Source: Heterocephalus glaber | Taxonomy: Eukaryota; Chordata; Mammalia; Rodentia; Bathyergidae | DNA: 64,000 nt | Direction of reading: 5' to 3' | Assembly (NCBI RefSeq): GCF_000247695.1 | Contig: NW_004624782.1 | Location: forward strand, 10,836,149-10,900,148 | Part shown: positions 41,405 through 52,029 of the stretch, in pieces | How positions within the stretch are numbered: position 1 is the stretch's first letter | Layout: every line of letters starts with the position of its first letter | The notes under the pieces: generated by a model | Told to the model about the DNA's origin: nothing | Seen by the model: only the letters and a program-made list of their open reading frames with translations | The model's database searches: none | Program-made: the position numbers and the translations under genes

Positions 41405-41765
41405 TACCTGACGCCTACAACTGAAAGGAGGGAGGGTTTGACTGAGCTCACGGTTTCAGGAAATTCAGTCTGTGGTCAGCTGGCTCGAGGCAGAGACATC
41501 ATGGCAGAGGGGGTGGTGGCGCACAGCTGCTGAATTCACCACAGCAGGGAAGCCAAGCAGGGCAGTGAGAGAGAGGAACAGCTCAGGACCTGCACAGAAC
41601 CTGACATCGTCACACCTGCGTGACCCACGCAGGTGCACCCAGCAGCATGCTTTACTAGTCTCCTGGGCGTTGCTTAATCCCATGAAGTTGACAAATCAGG
41701 ATTAATGGTCCTAAGTGGGGAGAAACCATATTTAGACTGTAGCAGACTGGCTGCCTTCCTCCTGG
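41405..41765 (-). mobile_element. MaLR-type LTR, antisense (third of three)
   Basis: 'aaaggagggagggtttgact', 'gagctcacggtttcaggaaa', 'tggtcagctggctcgaggca', 'gagacatcatggcagagggg' and later 'gtcctaagtggggagaaacc' restart the LTR order a third time. Confidence 0.7.
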
Positions 41766-41799
41766 TAGCTTTGTTACAGATCTGTGCAGTCGGCTCACC

Positions 41800-42300
41800 T
41801 TATGCCCCAGGAGAGGTCTGACACCGTGCTTATTGGAAATACGGGACCCCAGAGCATCGCCTGCCTCATTATGGACTCACCATGCTCTCTGAGTCCGCTT
41901 ATCATCAATAACATTGATACCAACTAATTTAAACCCACTGAACCAGCAACCTCTGGCTGGAGATGTGTTTATGAGCAGGATACTAAGTAGGTATTTTAAG
42001 TAAGTGAAATGTTTCTTGCTTCAATTAATGCAAAAGGTAGCAACTCAAAGGAATTTTTAGGGGCATTAGATTTTTATATTGGCACCATTTATTGCATATG
42101 ATATTTAAAACTTTTAATCACTTTATTTCCATTGTTGACAGTGACTAAGAGAGAAAAAGGACTTCCCATGGTGATTGTGACCCAAGAATTACTGTCAGGC
42201 AAAGGCAGAGTACACTTAACCCCTGAATTGTTATAGTCTTCTGAGGAAATGTGAAGATTTTATTAGCTTTATTAACAGCAGTCAGGGAGATCAAGTTGGT
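41800..42300. other. Low-repeat segment, weak regulatory candidate
   Basis: No repeat was recognised. AT-rich words 'cttatcatcaataacattga', 'taccaactaatttaaaccc', 'cttcaattaatgcaaaagg' and 'ttttaatcactttatttcc' carry several homeodomain-type cores. No open frame of note. Function is only a possibility. Confidence 0.3.
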
Positions 42301-42361
42301 CATTAGCAAAGAATGACTCTATAAGAAACAAGTTTCTTGGGAAGAGTGAATTAAGTGCAAG

Positions 42362-42455
42362 GGAATTACCATTTACAGAGCACCCACTGCGTGCCAGGCT
42401 TGTGGCCGACTATCTACATACTGATTATATCTCCAGGCATTCCACAGGCCTGGCT
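42362..42455 (+). repeat. MIR SINE fragment, sense
   Basis: 'taccatttacagagcaccca', 'ctgcgtgccaggcttgtgg' and 'tctccaggcattccacagg' match the sense MIR 5' side. Confidence 0.6.
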
Positions 42456-43570
42456 GGAAAGGAGTCCATTATACAGACAAGAAAAGATGTACTAAACTAC
42501 CTACTATGTGCACTGTGCCAAGTCTTGGAGATCTGCTGATGCATTCTCTGGCAAAACCCTGCCTGTGGAGTTTTCTATTTGGTAGAAGAACTAGATACTT
42601 AATGATTGTCTTTTGATTATGATTAGTAGAATAGTGACATGAATACTGGAATAAGTGAGGAATCAAAGTGATTTGAAAACTTGGAAAAGGTGAAGTTAAT
42701 TTAAACCTTAGGAGGAGAAGTCAAGGAGGGCTTCCTGGAAGCAGTGATGTCTTAAATTGAGACCTGGTTGATGGCATTGATTAGGCAGGTAAACGGGGAG
42801 GTGGAAGAGTATTCCATGGCAAAGGACACGGAATACACGTAGGTGCAGAGTTAAAGAAAGCTACTAACTTCCCAACGATCATGCCTGTGCTATGTGACAA
42901 AGCTCATATTTGAACCCAGGCTTATCTGACTGTTGAAATGCAACACAGAAGGGGTTTTGTGACCTTCATTAGCACATAGCCAAAATGTCTGGGCTTCAAA
43001 GGAAACATCAAGTCCTTTGAGGTGTGCTGAACACTCCTGCTTAGGGCTGTGCAGGTCTGACTAACATCCAGAACTCCATGTTAGAATCAGCATCTTGTCT
43101 TCAAGGCTAGGGGTGAAAACCATTCCTGGCTTCCTTTGTGGCTTCCCACAGTAGGATGTAAGGCTTCCAGTTCGAGGCTCGGTTTGGAAATTTGAGGTTG
43201 TGATGAACAGAACCCTCAAATCACTAGCTGGAGCACTTGTAGGGGCCAGAGCAATGTCCCCTTTCTGTAGCTCTGCATTGCTTCAGCCGAGGTCTGGTGC
43301 AGTCCGGACACAGCCAGGAGCCACTGTAGGAATGAGGGGCAGGAGGACCTGCCACTCATTGGAAGCATGATTCATGATTTCCTCTGGAATATTTGGGGAC
43401 TTAAATGTCCTTTTTGCTGTGGACCATGACTCTTTACTTGGGCCTACAAATGCTCAATATGTAACTAAAGGCAGAATAAAGCTTGACCTTCATTTTGTAG
43501 ATTTTTGCCATTATAAATGTTGGGTTAGCTCTCTTCTCAGCTCTGCGTAGGCATATGCTGATCATTTAGG
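42456..43570. other. Unassigned sequence, old-repeat traces
   Basis: 'ctaaactacctactatgtgc' (about 42490), 'ggcttcctggaagcagtgatg' (42729) and 'tattccatggcaaaggacac' (42809) look like one diverged L2-age repeat through about 42840. 42870-42935 ('ctaacttcccaacgatcatg', 'tttgaacccaggcttatctg') is probably sense MIR. The remainder is unassigned. Confidence 0.45.
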
Positions 43571-43571
43571 G

Positions 43572-43651
43572 CAGTGATGGCATACCTTTCAGAGCTTTCA
43601 GTGATACAAGCAGCCTGCTGTGGCACGCATGCCATAGGTTCACCTCCACTG
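43572..43651. mobile_element. Short hAT-like MITE, 80 bp
   Basis: Left end 'cagtgatggcatacctttc' and right end 'ccataggttcacctccactg' are imperfect terminal inverted repeats enclosing about 40 bp. The ends match a mammalian hAT MITE ('cagtgatggcgaacctt ... gccataggttcgccatcactg'). No convincing 8-bp target duplication. Confidence 0.55.
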
Positions 43652-43654
43652 AAG

Positions 43655-44135
43655 GGAGTATCTGTCGAGCAGCTGGTTGGGCAGGAGTGATAGGCCCTGA
43701 TTTTATATGATCCATCCCCCTTCCAGACTGAGGACTCTGACATAAGAGGTTTACAGGGACACTCAGCTACACCAGAAGTCGCTAGACATTGTGCTAAACC
43801 TGCGATCACCTGGATTCCAGGGAAAAGGGGGCCCCACAGCTGAGACCAGCACAGAGGGAGACAGACCTTTGCTGGGAACCAGTCCATCCCTCCGCCATGC
43901 AGATTCCACAGCAATCCCAGTGAAATTTAAATTTGACTCTGATAGGAGCGTCTAGCATGCCATGGCATGCCCTGCTCTGAAACAATGAGGCCAGTGGCTG
44001 AAGCAGAACAGCTGTCTGCATCTTGCAGCATGCTCATCCTGGAGACACCAGGGCTGAGAATGGGAGTGTGATCATTTCCAAAGAGAAACCAGACTGCTGA
44101 AGGAGGGAATAAGCAGGCAAGCACATCAGGATGTA
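43655..44135. other. Unassigned sequence
   Basis: A reverse frame of 125 codons (43537-43914) overlaps the MITE and is not coding. Contains a palindromic 'catgccatggcatg' at 43957-43970. No gene. Confidence 0.4.
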
Positions 44136-44139
44136 TACC

Positions 44140-44290
44140 ACAGTGATCTTGAGCATGGTACTCAACCTTGCTAGGCCTTAGTCTCCTCATCTTAAGAGGA
44201 AAATAGTGCCACATACTTTAGTTTCCTCTTAGATGAGATATCTAAAGTACCTTGGACATAGTAGGTGAGCATTTAATGTGAATCCTCTTT
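44140..44290 (-). repeat. MIR SINE, antisense
   Basis: 'gtgatcttgagcatggtact', 'caaccttgctaggccttagt', 'ctcctcatcttaagaggaaa' and 'catagtaggtgagcatttaa' follow antisense MIR. Confidence 0.75.
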
Positions 44291-44795
44291 TCTGTCTTCC
44301 CCCATTGCTTCCAATTCCATTTTCCTCAGCCTCTACTAGGACTGCGTACTGGAACAGCAACCATGTGTCACCTTGCTAAGAAGCACATTTGTTTCTGTTG
44401 ATTTGTTCTTTCTCCTTGCAAAAAAAAAAAAATTGTAGTATTTGTAGATAAGATGGACCAGGAGATAAACAGTATAAATAATGAGACAGGACATTCTTTC
44501 CTTGGCTGGGAACCAGCCAAGAAATGTGATGAGAGAGCAGATAAGATGGGGCCAGAATGCCTTCTAATTGTTGGCTGTAGTGATTCTCTGCAGGCGCTGG
44601 TGGGGACAGCAGCGGACTTGCTGCATGTCTAGATCCTGAGAAGGATCTTCCATTTGTTATGTGGTTGCTGTTCATCCCTTATCCTTTACCACGGCCTCAG
44701 AATAAGACCGAGGACACATTGAAGGTTAGAGGAGAGCTACAGCTTCTGGTTACTTTGTGTGTTTTACATAGCTAAAGAAATGAGTGTCACTTCAG
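44291..44795. other. Unassigned sequence
   Basis: Includes a 13-bp A run at 44420-44432. Reverse frame 44376-44675 (99 codons) has no known domain. No repeat was named. Confidence 0.35.
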
Positions 44796-44799
44796 CCTG

Positions 44800-45728
44800 T
44801 AACCTAGGGTTTGAAGTTTCTCATTTTCTTTACACGTGTTTTAAATCCAGCTAACATTTAATATATAGTATATGATAATGGATTCCACTTTATTTTGTAC
44901 CAGATGATATGCACTTGGGACAGCAGCATTTATTAGACAAAACAAAACTATTCTTAGTGTATATACAACTTTAATATTTAATGCAGTTGGTCTCAAAGCG
45001 AATTCTTCCTCTGACCTATTTATTCATTTGTGTGAATACTATGTTGTTTTGATTATGATAATTTCATAGTGTATCTTACTACCTGTAAGAAAAGTCATTC
45101 CTCACTATTCTTTACTTACATATTTGGTTGGTTGTAGAAATTTATTCTTCCATATTATACTAGTGTCATTTCATAAAAATTAATAAATATCGGTTATCCT
45201 AATTGAAATTATCTTGAAGTAATATGTTAATTTTGAGATCATTGATATTTTAATAGAGTGAGTCATCTCACTCATGGACATAACAGAGTTTCCTACTTAT
45301 TGATATCTTAGTTGATCTTAATGCAATTTTATAGTTTTTTCTATAAGGCTCATATATTTGGGTTTAATATATTGCTGAATATTTTTAGCTTTTATCATCT
45401 TTATGAATATAATATTTCTTTTCTATTTCTAGCCAGTGAATACTTAATTTAGGACACATATTGATTTTGGTATGTTTATCTTACATCTGGCCATTTTGTC
45501 AAAATAAAATGTTTTTTTAACTGGTACTTCTTTGATTTTGTAGTTTTAAAATCATAAACAAAGAGAAAAAATTTCCTTTTATTTTCCCATGGTTACTAGT
45601 TTTTTTTCCTTGTCTTATTGTATTTTATAAAACCTCTAGAAAATGCAAAGCAATACTAATAGGACAAGTCATCATTACACTGATTTCAGTGAAAGGATGT
45701 TGAAGAATTCAGAGTTGCATGATCTCGG
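44800..45728 (-). repeat. Old L1 remnant, antisense, AT-rich
   Basis: 'aatgcaattttatagttttt', 'tctataaggctcatatattt' and 'catctggccattttgtcaaa' fit the complement of L1 ORF2-region sequence ('gcaattttatagttttcctc ... gaggtcttgtacat'). Strongly AT-rich, with no open frame. Extent is uncertain. Confidence 0.5.
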
Positions 45729-45745
45729 TGTGCTGTTTCAATTTT

Positions 45746-45823
45746 TTTTTGGACTGGGGATCGAACTCAGGACCTTGCCCTTGCAAAGCAGGTGACAGAA
45801 CCACTGAGCTAAATCCCTGGCCC
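45746..45823 (-). mobile_element. ID-type SINE with exact 17-bp target duplication
   Basis: T-run then 'ggactggggatcgaactcag' and 'ccactgagctaaatccctgg'. Flanked by identical copies of 'tgtgctgtttcaatttt' at 45729-45745 and 45824-45840. Removing the element and one copy restores continuous L1-like sequence. A recent retroposition by the L1 machinery. Confidence 0.95.
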
Positions 45824-45840
45824 TGTGCTGTTTCAATTTT

Positions 45841-46700
45841 AAAATCAACAGTCAATCATTTCTCATACAGCATATTTTAAGGCTGAATTAGCTAGAAATA
45901 TTTTGGTGACAAATGGACCAATTGGATTCGAATGAGTGAAAAGGCATTTGTAGATTCACATAACTGAAATATTCAGACCGAATTCAGAAAAGACCAGACC
46001 AAGGTTCTCATTCAATTGCATCAGGAACCTGTCTCTTTTCAGCTCTTGTGTGTGATATTTTTTCCACTCGCTTTATGGTTCACGGTGCCTACTAGAAGCA
46101 CAAGGCTTGTAGTGTCTCAACTTAGCAACTCTAGCAGAAAGTAGACGTCTTTCTAATAATCCCACCTGAACCCTTAACTTTATTTGATGGTCATGAGTTT
46201 GATGAAAATAAATAAGTCACTGTTTCCCAGGGGAAAAGGACAGTGCTTAGACATTCCTGGGTCGAGTGTGGACTGTTCTGGCTAATTTTGAGATCAAAAT
46301 TGGTAAAAGGGAAGATTGCTCTCCTAAGGAAAAATGAATTATTGTTCCCCAAAGATGCAAGTAGCAGAGCAACAAATTCCATTAGTGGCTACTCATTTTT
46401 CAAGTTTTCTTTGGATGTGTTTTCTCTCCTTTTAAAAACCAAACAGTAATTTTTTTTACTACATCAAGATATGTGTATATGTACCAATTTCCCAAGATAA
46501 GTAGTGTTATTATGTATTACAAACACATAATAATTTTTTAAAAATCCGAATAGTTCTCTTAAGTGGAGCACTGGGTCAGGGTGGACTGACCAGAGGATTG
46601 TAGAGGGCAGTGGCCGTTCTCTTCATTCTAGATGTGATATTTTTGTGAATATAACCAAAGTGTGCGCCACAATTTTTAACCATATTATATTTCTGAGTAA
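45841..46700. other. Unassigned AT-rich sequence
   Basis: Probably eroded L1 flank in part. Two small overlapping frames (46191-46449) show nothing recognisable. Confidence 0.35.
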
Positions 46701-46717
46701 TATCAAGTTAGTTTTTA

Positions 46718-46810
46718 TTTTTATTTTTATTTTTTTGTACCGGGGATCAAACTCGGGTCCTTGTGCTTGCGCAGCAGACGGCGAAACCACTGAACTAAAT
46801 CCCCAACCCC
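46718..46810 (-). mobile_element. ID-type SINE with exact 15-bp target duplication
   Basis: 'tttttgtaccggggatcaaa', 'ctcgggtccttgtgcttgcg' and 'ccactgaactaaatccccaa'. Flanked by 'tcaagttagttttta' at 46703-46717 and 46811-46825. One box A substitution ('gaactaaat') is present. A 61-codon forward frame here is SINE-derived. Confidence 0.95.
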
Positions 46811-46839
46811 TCAAGTTAGTTTTTAAATAACTTACAACA

Positions 46840-47400
46840 GGTGTATTTCTCTGGTACTATCAAAGTTCAGTATCATATTCACATAGAATATGATATTAGA
46901 CCCTTAGAATTAGACCCTTTTCTAGATTGTATGTATGTTCGATTTCTGATCCTGATATTTAATTTTTCCAATCTTTCCAGGTTTGTGTCATTTGATGATT
47001 ATTTCTATGTATTTATATTTCCAAGATTTTGAACAAAAAAATCACATCTCTTGAAATAAACTTCCCTCTTTTGTCCCTTTGAGGAACCCATAGTCAAATT
47101 TTAAGAACTAGCAAAATGCTCCTCTGTGCTGCCCTGAGAAGTTTTAAAGATTTCTCTTTGAGCACTTACTATGTTATGCTTTTTACAAATGCTCTATTAC
47201 AGGTCAAAAGGGATATGCATTTCTGTTTTTTAGTGTGAAATCAACTTCTGAAACTTCTTGGGCATGAATTTTTTGAAAGCTTTTATTTTTTTCTCATTTT
47301 TTCTATGATAGTATGTTTAGATTTTAAGATATTCTTTCTGTTAGTATTAGTTATTTCTTTCTCTAGGTGACCCTTTCCATCTAGTATTTTCCATTAATTA
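46840..47400 (-). repeat. Possible L1 remnant, antisense
   Basis: AT-rich with 'tccaatctttccaggtttgt', 'gatgattatttctatgtatt' and 'tatttctttctctaggtgac', loosely like L1 ORF2 complement. Weak. Confidence 0.35.
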
Positions 47401-48445
47401 ACACAGAATTGAGCAGCATTCTTGAAAATAGGTTCAACCTTTACAATTAGGTAGTCCATCTTCTGTGCAATTCTGCAGATCACCATTCAGATTTGTAGTT
47501 ATTTTTCACATTACAGTAATCATTTTTGTAGAGTAGTTTTTTTTTTTAACCATGTGTGAATATTGTCCAGTCTGTTATTTTGCTGGGCATTCATCACAAC
47601 AGAGCAGTGTAGAAAAGTTGAAATTAGGGTCTTAAAGTTTGTGGGACATAGTCATTCCATTTTAGCTTATACAACACAATTTATCAACTCATGCAATGGA
47701 GAAGTCCTAGGTAATAAAACCTTCGAGCATGGCAGGAATCAGGTTGTTGAATGACATTACCACCTATTTCTTTTTCTCTTCTTTCTTTTCACACATATGC
47801 TTCAACTTATTCTCCTTTATTCTTATGGCTGATTTCGCTACATTGTGCTAAGATCCCTTTCTAAACATACATGTTCCTTTCAAGTCACAATGCTAAAAGA
47901 AAAGCAGGTATGTCTTGAGAGTTCCAGAGAAAGTCCAAGATTTTTCCCTAAACTTGGGATATTTTCACACCCTTGACTACAGTAATAAGACTAAGGAGAG
48001 AGAAGATTTTGATTTGCCAGCCCTGGTCCCTTATGATATTCCTGGAACCAGAGTCTTAGGATGTTTCCCTCACAAACCAAGAGGATTAATAACTTTAGTA
48101 ATAAATAGAAGGAGAGATGGTCCCCCAAAAGAACAGTGGTTAGACAAATAGTTCCTACAAAGGCTGGTCCCTGGGAAGTCAGCCAGGATAAGTTCAGTAG
48201 CAAATGTCAAAAGAGAGAACATGTAGACTCCAGGAAGAGCCAAAATCTATAGACCTTGAAAGACACATTGGAGGTATTTGGGCTCCGTAGACCTGATACT
48301 CTGAGAAGGATAAGGTATTGTTTATGCACTTGGTATTCCATGAGGGAATGACTAATTTGAATCTAGATAAGTCCTAGATAAGGAAAGTTCTATTTAAAAG
48401 AAAGTAGTGGATCTTTCAAAAATGAGTGTCATACAAGATAAAGTA
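47401..48445. other. Unassigned sequence, perhaps L1M upstream part
   Basis: AT-rich. Since an L1M 3' end follows in sense, the part after 47890 may be its older body, but I recognise no specific segment. The frame 47915-48151 (78 codons) has no known domain. Confidence 0.35.
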
Positions 48446-48449
48446 GAAG

Positions 48450-48779
48450 TTATGAGAAGACTGTGGAAATGTTCCAGATTAAATAAAACCAAAGAGGCAT
48501 ACCAACTAAATTTGGTCTCTTATTCCTAACAGGGTCAAGTACTAGAGGGGAAAAAATAAGCACTAAAAGATATTATTAGGTTCATTGACAATATTGGAAT
48601 TCAGATGGTAGATTAGACAAAAGCATTGAATAAATGTTAAATTGAGCAAAGAAGATAACCGTGGTTTAGTTAAATAAAAACACTCATTCCTAGAAATATC
48701 CATTGAAATATTTTTGGGTAAAAAATCATGATATATGTAATGTACTCTAAAATGGTTTTGGAAAATAATTGTGCATGTG

Positions 48780-48821
<42 letters not shown>

Positions 48822-48985
48822 AGAGAAAGAAAGGAGAAGGAGAGAAAGCAAGTAATAAAACAGATTTCTTTAATGAAATCTCAACAAGTGAATCTGGGCA
48901 AAGTGTATATGGATATTTTTGTACTGCTTTATTCTTGCAACTTTTCTGTCAGTTTGAAATTACTTCCTGATAAAAGCTGAAAAAA
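48450..48985 (+). repeat. L1M LINE 3' untranslated region, sense
   Basis: 'atgttccagattaaataaaa', 'gaggcataccaactaaattt', 'aaagatattattaggttcat', 'ggtagattagacaaaagcat' and the end 'cagtttgaaattacttcctg' with a short A-tail match in order the widely known L1M 3' UTR ('ctgttccagattaaagg ... gtaagtttgaaattatttc'). Confidence 0.85.
48783..48818 (+). repeat. (AT)n microsatellite, 36 bp
   Basis: 18 perfect AT units inside the L1M 3' UTR, at the site where this L1 family has a simple-repeat tract before 'gagagaaag'. Confidence 0.97.
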
Positions 48986-49460
48986 AATGCTTGAGTTTAT
49001 CTTTTTCTAGGCAATAAAGTAATTGAGGTCTTTCAAGAAGCTTGTGTATGTTTTTAAGTCTGTTTCAGAAGACACTGCAATTAATGTAAACTTGTCTGTG
49101 ATTCAGAATGCAATTGATTTTATCCTGTGAGCAGAGAATCAGGTCATTCTATTATTGGCTGTTTGAAGGAATTTTTAAAGAAATTTGAGAAAGGGCTCCC
49201 TGACTGCTTGTAACTACTGTACTATTTTCTCCAGGGCTCTGAAGATCAGGGTCTTTTGAAGAAAGATGTGTGCTGGTTGCCATGGGAAGGGCAGATTGGG
49301 TGGAGATGGCTTGGAGGTGGGAGGGATGTTTGAGAGACTGGAGCAGTAGTTCAGCAGAGAAATAAGAGAAGAAGAGAAGAAAGGATAGATTTGAGAGATA
49401 TTCTAAGGGAGTGTTCTCAGGACTTAGTAATTTAGAACCTGGGGACTGGCCATAAAAAGA
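48986..49460. other. Unassigned sequence
   Basis: Repeat-free by eye. 49080-49140 has 'ctgcaattaatgtaaacttg' and 'gaatgcaattgattttatcc' (homeodomain/FOX-like cores). Weak regulatory candidate, no gene. Confidence 0.3.
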
Positions 49461-49464
49461 GGAA

Positions 49465-49555
49465 CCGGGCTGGCATTTAGCTCAGTGGTTCTGGCACCTG
49501 CCTTGCAAGCGTAAGGACCCCAGTTCGATCCCCTGTACCAAAAAAAAAAAAAAAA
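49465..49555 (+). mobile_element. ID-type SINE with long A-tail
   Basis: 'cgggctggcatttagctcag', 'gcgtaaggaccccagttcga' and a pure A-tail of about 22. Flanked by 'aaaaagaggaa' at 49454-49464 and 49556-49566 (boundary ambiguous within the A run). The clean tail suggests youth. Confidence 0.93.
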
Positions 49556-49884
49556 AAAAAGAGGAAGCAGCAGCCAAGTTACCTGCATAAGAATCTTGAG
49601 TGAATGATGATGCCTCTGATACAAATGAAGTGCAGATAAGTGGGTAGCAGGATGGAAACGAGAAACATGGGAGGGGGCGAATAGTTCTGAACCTCCCATC
49701 TTACCTATCTGGTGGGCAGTGAAGTTATGTAGATGGGGTTGAGGAGAAGAATCCAAGCTCCTTAGGAAGTTAGGATATCTTTTCTGCAGAGGTGGTTGAA
49801 AGCCTGGGAATGGCTGCAGTTGCTCGGGAAATGTGGAGGACAAATAAAGAAGAGGCTTAACTTAGGGCTCCAGGGACATATTTT

Positions 49885-49975
49885 TATCTTTTTTTTTTTT
49901 GGCACCAGGAATTGAACTCAGGATCTTGTGCTTGTGAGGCAGGCAGTGGAACCACTGAGCTAAACCCCCAGCCCA
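49885..49975 (-). mobile_element. ID-type SINE, reverse orientation
   Basis: Pure T run, 'ggcaccaggaattgaactca' and 'ccactgagctaaacccccag'. Target duplication with mismatches: 'ccagggacatatttt' (49870-49884) against 'ccaggaacgtattct' (49976-49990), so somewhat older than the 45746 and 53076 copies. Confidence 0.92.
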
Positions 49976-49990
49976 CCAGGAACGTATTCT

Positions 49991-50595
49991 TAATGGAACA
50001 TCTGAGAACCCCCAGGGCACTAAATATTCACCACAGTTGAAATTTATGTGATGAGGTGTACATCTGGGAAAGAGTTGAAGAAAGTTCTAGTTTGTTTACT
50101 ATAGAGAAAATAAATTAGAAATAGTGGGAGATGGTAAGGCCTGAATTCCTTGCTGACCAGAAGTTTGACTAGGTGACATATCTTGATGATCAGTGTGAGG
50201 GTGTGCCTAGATGTTAGGGAAATCCCAAAACAAGACATATTGAACATTTGGGTTTTAGAAAGAACATAAGGAATGGGTTGTTTATCATTTGTTCATCATC
50301 CTCCCCAGAATTTTCAAGATAAATAACTTAACTTCTTGAATGCATGCTTAGAATTTTTACTGAAAACAATTCACAGAAAATTTTGTAAAGGCACTGGCTT
50401 CTGCCTTTCATAGAAATAATATTTATATGTGAGCCAGGTTCCCATCAGTAAGGAGTTCTGAGTAGACGAGACAGTGGATTGCTTACTTCTCTGTCAGGCA
50501 GAAGGGATGGAGGTCCAATTTGCACTGGCTTCCATGGGTTTATTTGCTCACAGAACTAACAAGCAGGGATGGCATCATATAATGTTCAGACTTGC
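49991..50595. other. Unassigned sequence
   Basis: AT-rich, no recognised repeat. A 67-codon forward frame (50474-50677) runs into MIR. No gene. Confidence 0.4.
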
Positions 50596-50599
50596 AGGT

Positions 50600-50815
50600 T
50601 TTAGGGTTACAATTTCTGAGTTAGAGTCCTGGCTTCACTGTTTACCTAATTTGTCTGTGAAGTTTTCTCATCAGTAAACAGAATAATTATGGTGTCTCTA
50701 TTGCAGTGGCAGAGCGAAGATCAATTAGTCTAATAGAATAAATCTTTCTAGAACAGGACCTGACACATAGTAAATGCTCAGTAAGTGTTAGCTAATTTTA
50801 TCCTGGGGTAACTCA
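50600..50815 (-). repeat. MIR SINE, antisense, long copy
   Basis: 'ctgagttagagtcctggctt', 'cactgtttacctaatttgtc', 'ttttctcatcagtaaacaga', 'aacaggacctgacacatagt' and 'aaatgctcagtaagtgttag' run through the complete antisense MIR. Confidence 0.85.
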
Positions 50816-51028
50816 TTTGAGGCACAGCTGGATCCTGGTACTCAAATAATGTCTATCCTGAATCTGCCTCTTTGGTGTTTGGTATTATTTTTTCTATTGT
50901 CTTTATTCTTGAGCAATATCTCCCTTGAGGAAAGATAACTACCAGATACCACAAGCTTGGACACTGCCAGTTTAGCTATCCCACAGAAGGACTGTGTGTT
51001 TTGCCTCATGGTTCCAGCAAAAGTTCCA
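50816..51028. other. Unassigned sequence
   Basis: Short unique-looking gap between a MIR and an LTR. Nothing to call. Confidence 0.3.
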
Positions 51029-51029
51029 A

Positions 51030-51455
51030 GGTTTACGTTTTTTGTTGCTATAGCAAAATGCTCAAGACTGAATACTTTATAAAGAAAAGACTGATTTAGC
51101 TTACAGCTTTGGACATTCAAGAACATGGTATTGACATTTACTAAGCTCTGGCAGGTGGCATCCTAGAGAGTACACATTTGACAGGAAGAGATTGTATGGT
51201 GAGACAGAAAGCCAGAGGGATTCACAAACCAGACTGGCTCCGTTCATAAAAATTTGTTCTTGTGAGAATTAACAAGCATCCTGTAACAGATTTATTAATC
51301 CCTTCTGTGTGCAGTTTTGCCTATGAGCTAACCACTTTCCTAACCCCATCTCTTAAAGGTCCTATTATCTCCACACCATGACACTGGGGCCAGAGCTTAC
51401 AGCACATGAAATTTAGAAGGACACACTCAAGCCACATCCAAATCACCATGGTGAC
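51030..51455 (-). mobile_element. MaLR-type LTR, antisense
   Basis: 'ttttttgttgctatagcaaa', 'gaaaagactgatttagctta', 'cagctttggacattcaagaa', 'acattaagctctgg'-like and 'gtgagaattaacaagcatcc' run in the antisense order of rodent MaLR LTRs. Confidence 0.7.
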
Positions 51456-52025
51456 TTTTCATGAAGGAGCTAAGCAACAGGGCCACCCTTGGACCTACCA
51501 TTATCTTCAGTGGAGTGGACTGGAGTGGTCATGGCCCCTTCTGGAGACATGACTATGTGAGGGTCCATCTCTTTCATGCATTGCTTATTTTCAGCATGGG
51601 CTCTGAGGAGATGGGCTAACATGGAGACATGAGCTCCCAGGTAGTCCATGGTGAGAAGAGTAGATTGACCTGACACCAGCATGTTTAGCTTCACACCATG
51701 CACCCACACTGCATGCTAGTTGCTGGTACCTACACGTACTGGGCCTTCCATGTTTGTTTAAAACAAGTTGCTTGCATCTTTTTTGGTGTCTAACACCGTT
51801 GGTGCTAGTTGCAGCATTTGTCACCCTACAAATCATATTCCTTACCCATTCCAGTCCCTTCTGTGCTTCTTGTTGTCCATGTGTATTTATACTGTTCAAT
51901 GTGTATTTACTGTCATTTTAGTGGCTGTCCTGGAGGGAAAGCAGACAGGTGCACATGTTCATTCCATGTTGTAATTCTAAGTCTCTTTAGAAGGTCTTGG
52001 TAAGGCATTGGGTGGTTTCTGACAG
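51456..52025. other. Unassigned sequence
   Basis: No gene. Overlapping frames on both strands at 51470-52003 (64-102 codons) have no domain. Could be older LTR-flanking sequence. Confidence 0.35.
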
Positions 52026-52029
52026 CCTG

